Positions 7,229 through 9,216 of a DNA stretch of 9,216 bases are shown in pieces. The notes below the pieces were generated by a model. The model made no database searches and was not told the origin of the DNA. It saw only the letters and a list, made by a program, of their open reading frames with translations. Source of the DNA: Candidatus Rhabdochlamydia sp. GTDB lineage: Bacteria > Chlamydiota > Chlamydiia > Chlamydiales > Rhabdochlamydiaceae. The stretch's first letter is position 1, and each line of letters begins with the position of its first letter. Position numbers and translations under genes: made by a program. The stretch spans positions 1-9,216 of the forward strand of contig JASHWX010000049.1 of the NCBI GenBank assembly GCA_030043815.1. Reading direction: 5' to 3'.

Positions 7229-8350
7229 GATAGCAACGTCTGGATCCGCCGCACCCGCACCCTTACACAAGCCCTCATCATCAGCGGCACTTTAAATATT
7301 GGACTTGTTGCTACTTTTGCCTATTTTGTGCTGAAAGAAAAACAAGAAACTCTTGCCATCGAGCTCCAACCCGCCAAAAATCTCGCCGCCAAAGAAACAA
7401 ACTTCCAGCTCATCCGCTCCTATTCCCTTCTGCCTTATCAAGAGCTCCTCCTCCGCCTAGAAAACCGAGACCTCATCGAAGAAGGGCTCACCAAGCGCGA
7501 TCTCTCGCTCGCCTGCCTCGTCGCCTTCCATCATTTCAACCTCGACAAAGCCCTCGGCGGAATCCCCCTGCAAAGACGCACTCTGCTCTTCACCAATCAA
7601 GAAGGACAGGAAACCATCGACCTTCCCGTCTTCCCTGGCCTTGCCGACTATCAATTTCAGGCCATTCTCCAATACGCCAAGACAGAAAAATGGCCCCTCA
7701 CGAGCCAAGGCCTTTTTTACGAATTAAAACGCTCCCCAACCCCCCGCGACACCACCCTTCTCGACGCCTTTTACCTCACACCCGAATACCATGCCCTCAA
7801 TACCCTATTTTCTAAAAGCGGACTCAACCTCGCACGAGAACAGATCATCGACCTCATTTGCGACGGCGAATGGACCGCCATCTCCGACTTGACCGCCCAG
7901 CAACGCGCCGCCCTGGATCTCACACCCGATCGCCGCCGCGCATTTCTCGTCGAGCACCACTCCAAACTCGCCGCAAAACTTCTCCTCGACACCGACCGCG
8001 ACTACGTCCTCAAGCGCCTCGACGACACCCAGATCCTCACCCTTCTCGACCTTTATCCCGACAAAACACCCCTCCTCGAATCCTTCGCCAAAGAACTCCT
8101 CGCCTCACCCCGCACCGATTCCGTCTGCAAGCGCGCCGCCTCCCTGCTCCACGTCGAACCCCACACCCAAGCAGCCGCACTTCCCCCACCCACCCCAGCC
8201 AAAACAAAATTCCACGCCATCGAACCCGGCGACAACCTCTGGAAAATCGCCCGCAAATACAAAGTCAGTGTAGAAGAAATTAAACGCGTGAACCACTTAG
8301 AAACGGAAAAGCTTCGTCCCGGCAAGCAGCTAGAAATTCCTAACCATTAG
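7223..8350 (+). CDS. Membrane-anchored LysM-domain protein
   Basis: The gene encodes 375 residues. A basic N-terminus (RRTRT) precedes one hydrophobic segment at about 15-37 that ends in KEK, predicting a single-pass anchor with the rest in the periplasm. Residues about 40-305 are mostly helical and unrecognised. A proline-rich linker (about 311-328, LPPPTP) leads to a LysM domain at about 331-373 with the typical EPGDNLWKIARKY and LRPGKQLEIP signatures. LysM binds N-acetylglucosamine-containing glycans, classically peptidoglycan, so a role at the septal or residual peptidoglycan of a chlamydia-like cell is plausible but inferred. No Shine-Dalgarno sequence precedes ATG 7223, and only 34 bp separate it from divergent pheT. 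The coding strand is unusually C-rich from about 7440 to 8250 (many CTC, GCC, ACC codons), unlike the G-rich SNF2 gene. The 3' end overlaps the next gene by 11 bp. Confidence 0.9.
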   Translation: MQDSNVWIRRTRTLTQALIISGTLNIGLVATFAYFVLKEKQETLAIELQPAKNLAAKETNFQLIRSYSLLPYQELLLRLENRDLIEEGLTKRDLSLACLVAFHHFNLDKALGGIPLQRRTLLFTNQEGQETIDLPVFPGLADYQFQAILQYAKTEKWPLTSQGLFYELKRSPTPRDTTLLDAFYLTPEYHALNTLFSKSGLNLAREQIIDLICDGEWTAISDLTAQQRAALDLTPDRRRAFLVEHHSKLAAKLLLDTDRDYVLKRLDDTQILTLLDLYPDKTPLLESFAKELLASPRTDSVCKRAASLLHVEPHTQAAALPPPTPAKTKFHAIEPGDNLWKIARKYKVSVEEIKRVNHLETEKLRPGKQLEIPNH

Positions 8351-8960
8351 CATAGACCCATTCCCACACTTCAGGACGACCGCATTGAGCAGCCTCAACC
8401 AAAGTCCTCCCATCCCACGGCGCCCCATTCACCCTTGCCCACTTCAACACATCAAGACGGCCTTTCCTCGCTGCATACATGCACATCCTGTTATCCCACG
8501 GCGCCCCATTTTCCCTTGCCCACTTCAACACCTCAAGATGCCCATTTGATGCGGCATGGATGCACACTCTTTCATCCCACGGCGCCCCATTCGTCCTTGC
8601 CCACTTCAACACCTCAAGCTGCCCCATTTCAGCCGCCCCCGCAGCCATCTCCTTATTCCAAGGCGCTTGATGAATCCTCAACCATTTCAGCACATCAAGA
8701 TGCCCTCCTGAAGCCGCAGCAGTGCAAGTCTTTTCGTCCCATCTGTATCCACAAGTTTTCGCCCACTCGAGAAGATTAAGAAATCCTCTTTCAGCCGCCT
8801 TTGTGCAGAAATACTCTACCTTTCTTTTCTCATCTTTTTTTAGATACTCAGAAAATGCCTTACAAGTTTGCCTAGCAGCCGCCTTTGACGCAGGATCCAG
8901 GAAACTCAACGAATATACCCATATTTCATTCGGTAAAGAAATAGAAGACATGAAACCCAT
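8340..8960 (-). CDS. F-box and ankyrin-type repeat protein, candidate host-directed effector
   Basis: The gene encodes 206 residues from the ATG at 8960, numbered so that the ATG is residue 1. An F-box-like N-terminus (about 8-41) contains LPNEIW, LSFLD and a TCKAF segment, matching the LP-x-E-[IL] to CK-x-[FW] layout of eukaryotic F-boxes that dock on Skp1 in SCF ubiquitin ligases. From about residue 52 come five full 27-residue units and one partial unit, with the core GxL[DE]VLKWARxNGAPWD. This tryptophan-rich ankyrin-type repeat is familiar from giant viruses and amoeba-associated organisms. There is no signal peptide. Bacteria lack Skp1, so action inside a eukaryotic host is the natural inference. 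The start is chosen because ATG 8960 lies 1 nt after the yidD stop. GTG 8984 (overlapping yidD) and ATG 8951 are alternatives, and none has a Shine-Dalgarno sequence. It is probably translationally coupled to yidD. Confidence 0.85.
   Translation of the reverse strand: MGFMSSISLPNEIWVYSLSFLDPASKAAARQTCKAFSEYLKKDEKRKVEYFCTKAAERGFLNLLEWAKTCGYRWDEKTCTAAASGGHLDVLKWLRIHQAPWNKEMAAGAAEMGQLEVLKWARTNGAPWDERVCIHAASNGHLEVLKWARENGAPWDNRMCMYAARKGRLDVLKWARVNGAPWDGRTLVEAAQCGRPEVWEWVYANG
8343..8807 (-). repeat. Tandem 81-bp coding repeats (27-residue ankyrin-type units)
   Basis: On the minus strand the units are 8807-8727, 8726-8646, 8645-8565, 8564-8484, 8483-8403 and a partial 8402-8343. The middle-to-late units are close at DNA level: an 18-nt core recurs exactly at 8412-8429, 8493-8510 and 8574-8591, exactly 81 bp apart. 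A second conserved block follows after one variable codon. The first two units and the last are more diverged. This indicates recent internal duplication or gene conversion. It is a protein-coding array, not CRISPR. Confidence 0.92.
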
Positions 8961-8961
8961 T

Positions 8962-9171
8962 TTAAGGAACTTGATCAACCCCACCCGAATGCCAAGGATG
9001 GCATTTAAATAGACGCATCACAATCAGTCTCAACCCCTTGCAGCACCCATGCTTTTTCACCGCCTCAATCGCATAATCCGAGCAACTCGGGTAAAAACGG
9101 CAACACTGCCCCATTAACGGGCTAAGACACAGCTGATAAAGCCTAATCAGGCCTAAGAACAACATTTTCAT
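8962..9171 (-). CDS. yidD: Membrane protein insertion efficiency factor YidD
   Basis: YidD is a small amphipathic, membrane-associated protein that assists YidC/Sec-dependent insertion of inner-membrane proteins. The 69-residue product shows the family pattern throughout: LYQLCLSPLMG (11-21), CRFYPSCSDYA (24-34), KKHG (39-42) and the closing KCHPWHSGG with VP at the very end. The length is normal for short YidD proteins. The start may be ATG 9171 or ATG 9165 (Met3); an AGG at about 9174-9176 is only 4 nt from the first but suitably spaced (9 nt) from the second. The F-box/ankyrin-type gene begins 1 nt after its stop. The usual neighbours rnpA, rpmH and yidC are not next to it in this window. 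Confidence 0.95.
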   Translation of the reverse strand: MKMLFLGLIRLYQLCLSPLMGQCCRFYPSCSDYAIEAVKKHGCCKGLRLIVMRLFKCHPWHSGGVDQVP

Positions 9172-9177
9172 CAGCCT

Positions 9178-9207
9178 ATTTTAACATTCATTAACTTTCT
9201 TATGCAA
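9178..9207 (-). promoter_or_regulatory. Candidate yidD promoter
   Basis: On the minus strand TTGCAT (9207-9202) and TAAAAT (9183-9178) are 18 bp apart, the same -35 hexamer and spacing as the candidate pheT promoter. Transcription would start at about 9171, directly at the first ATG or 6 nt before the second. It would drive yidD and the coupled F-box/ankyrin-type gene. The 45 bases 9172-9216 hold nothing else I can identify. Confidence 0.35.
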
Positions 9208-9216
9208 GAAATCAGC

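Noticed and set aside
7189..7290. N-terminal extension of pheT by 34 residues
   Set aside because: The extra residues are arginine-rich, do not fit the PheT family and overlap the divergent LysM gene; the family start MKVPLSWL is at 7188.
7858..8283. Arg/Pro-rich plus-strand frame inside the LysM gene
   Set aside because: Low-complexity shadow of the C-rich coding strand; the overlapping frame has clear TM and LysM features.
8403..8645. CRISPR-like regular repeats
   Set aside because: The period is 81 bp with in-frame conserved protein units and no unique spacers; it is a coding tandem repeat.
8435..8779. Plus-strand open frames opposite the ankyrin-type repeats
   Set aside because: Their repetitive Pro/Ser/Thr/His composition is a mirror of the 81-bp repeats on the other strand; no start signals or domains.
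8988..9005. Short palindrome AATGCCA-AGGA-TGGCATT as a terminator
   Set aside because: It encodes the conserved CHPWH residues of YidD, is inside the gene and has no T-run.

Overview
The window looks like chromosomal DNA from a member of the Chlamydiae, probably an environmental, amoeba- or protist-associated lineage rather than Chlamydia itself. The lineage call is an inference. It rests on the gene set: a TrhO-type rhodanese with a cysteine-rich tail, a bacterial SNF2 helicase, pheT followed by a lipoprotein with MORN-like repeats, a membrane-anchored LysM protein divergent from pheT, yidD, and a eukaryotic-like F-box plus ankyrin-type repeat protein. No phage, IS element, CRISPR array, rRNA or tRNA gene is visible. 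Coding density is very high, and no stretch above about 300 bases lacks a gene.

Layout, left to right. (1) The 3' part of trhO (+, truncated by the window edge) converges on an unrecognised 257-residue cysteine-rich protein (-). (2) That gene is head-to-head with a SNF2-family helicase (+), which converges on a 61-residue coiled-coil protein (-). (3) A tiny acidic lipoprotein (+) converges on a MORN-like lipoprotein (-), which sits 4 nt downstream of pheT (-), probably in one operon with it. (4) Divergent from pheT is a single-pass membrane protein with a C-terminal LysM domain (+). It converges on an F-box/ankyrin-type protein (-) that begins 1 nt after the stop of yidD (-).

Genes alternate strands almost one by one. 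All four convergent pairs overlap at their 3' ends (71, 12, 29 and 11 bp), and one divergent pair appears to overlap at its 5' ends. There is little room for conventional terminators or long leaders.

Functionally the region mixes housekeeping (tRNA wobble hydroxylation, phenylalanyl-tRNA charging, membrane-protein insertion), cell-envelope proteins (two lipoproteins, LysM) and one likely host-directed protein. The F-box/ankyrin-type gene is the most interesting accessory element. Its 81-bp units contain a DNA core that is nearly identical in three consecutive repeats, apart from one fully variable codon. This suggests recent repeat expansion with diversification at one surface position.
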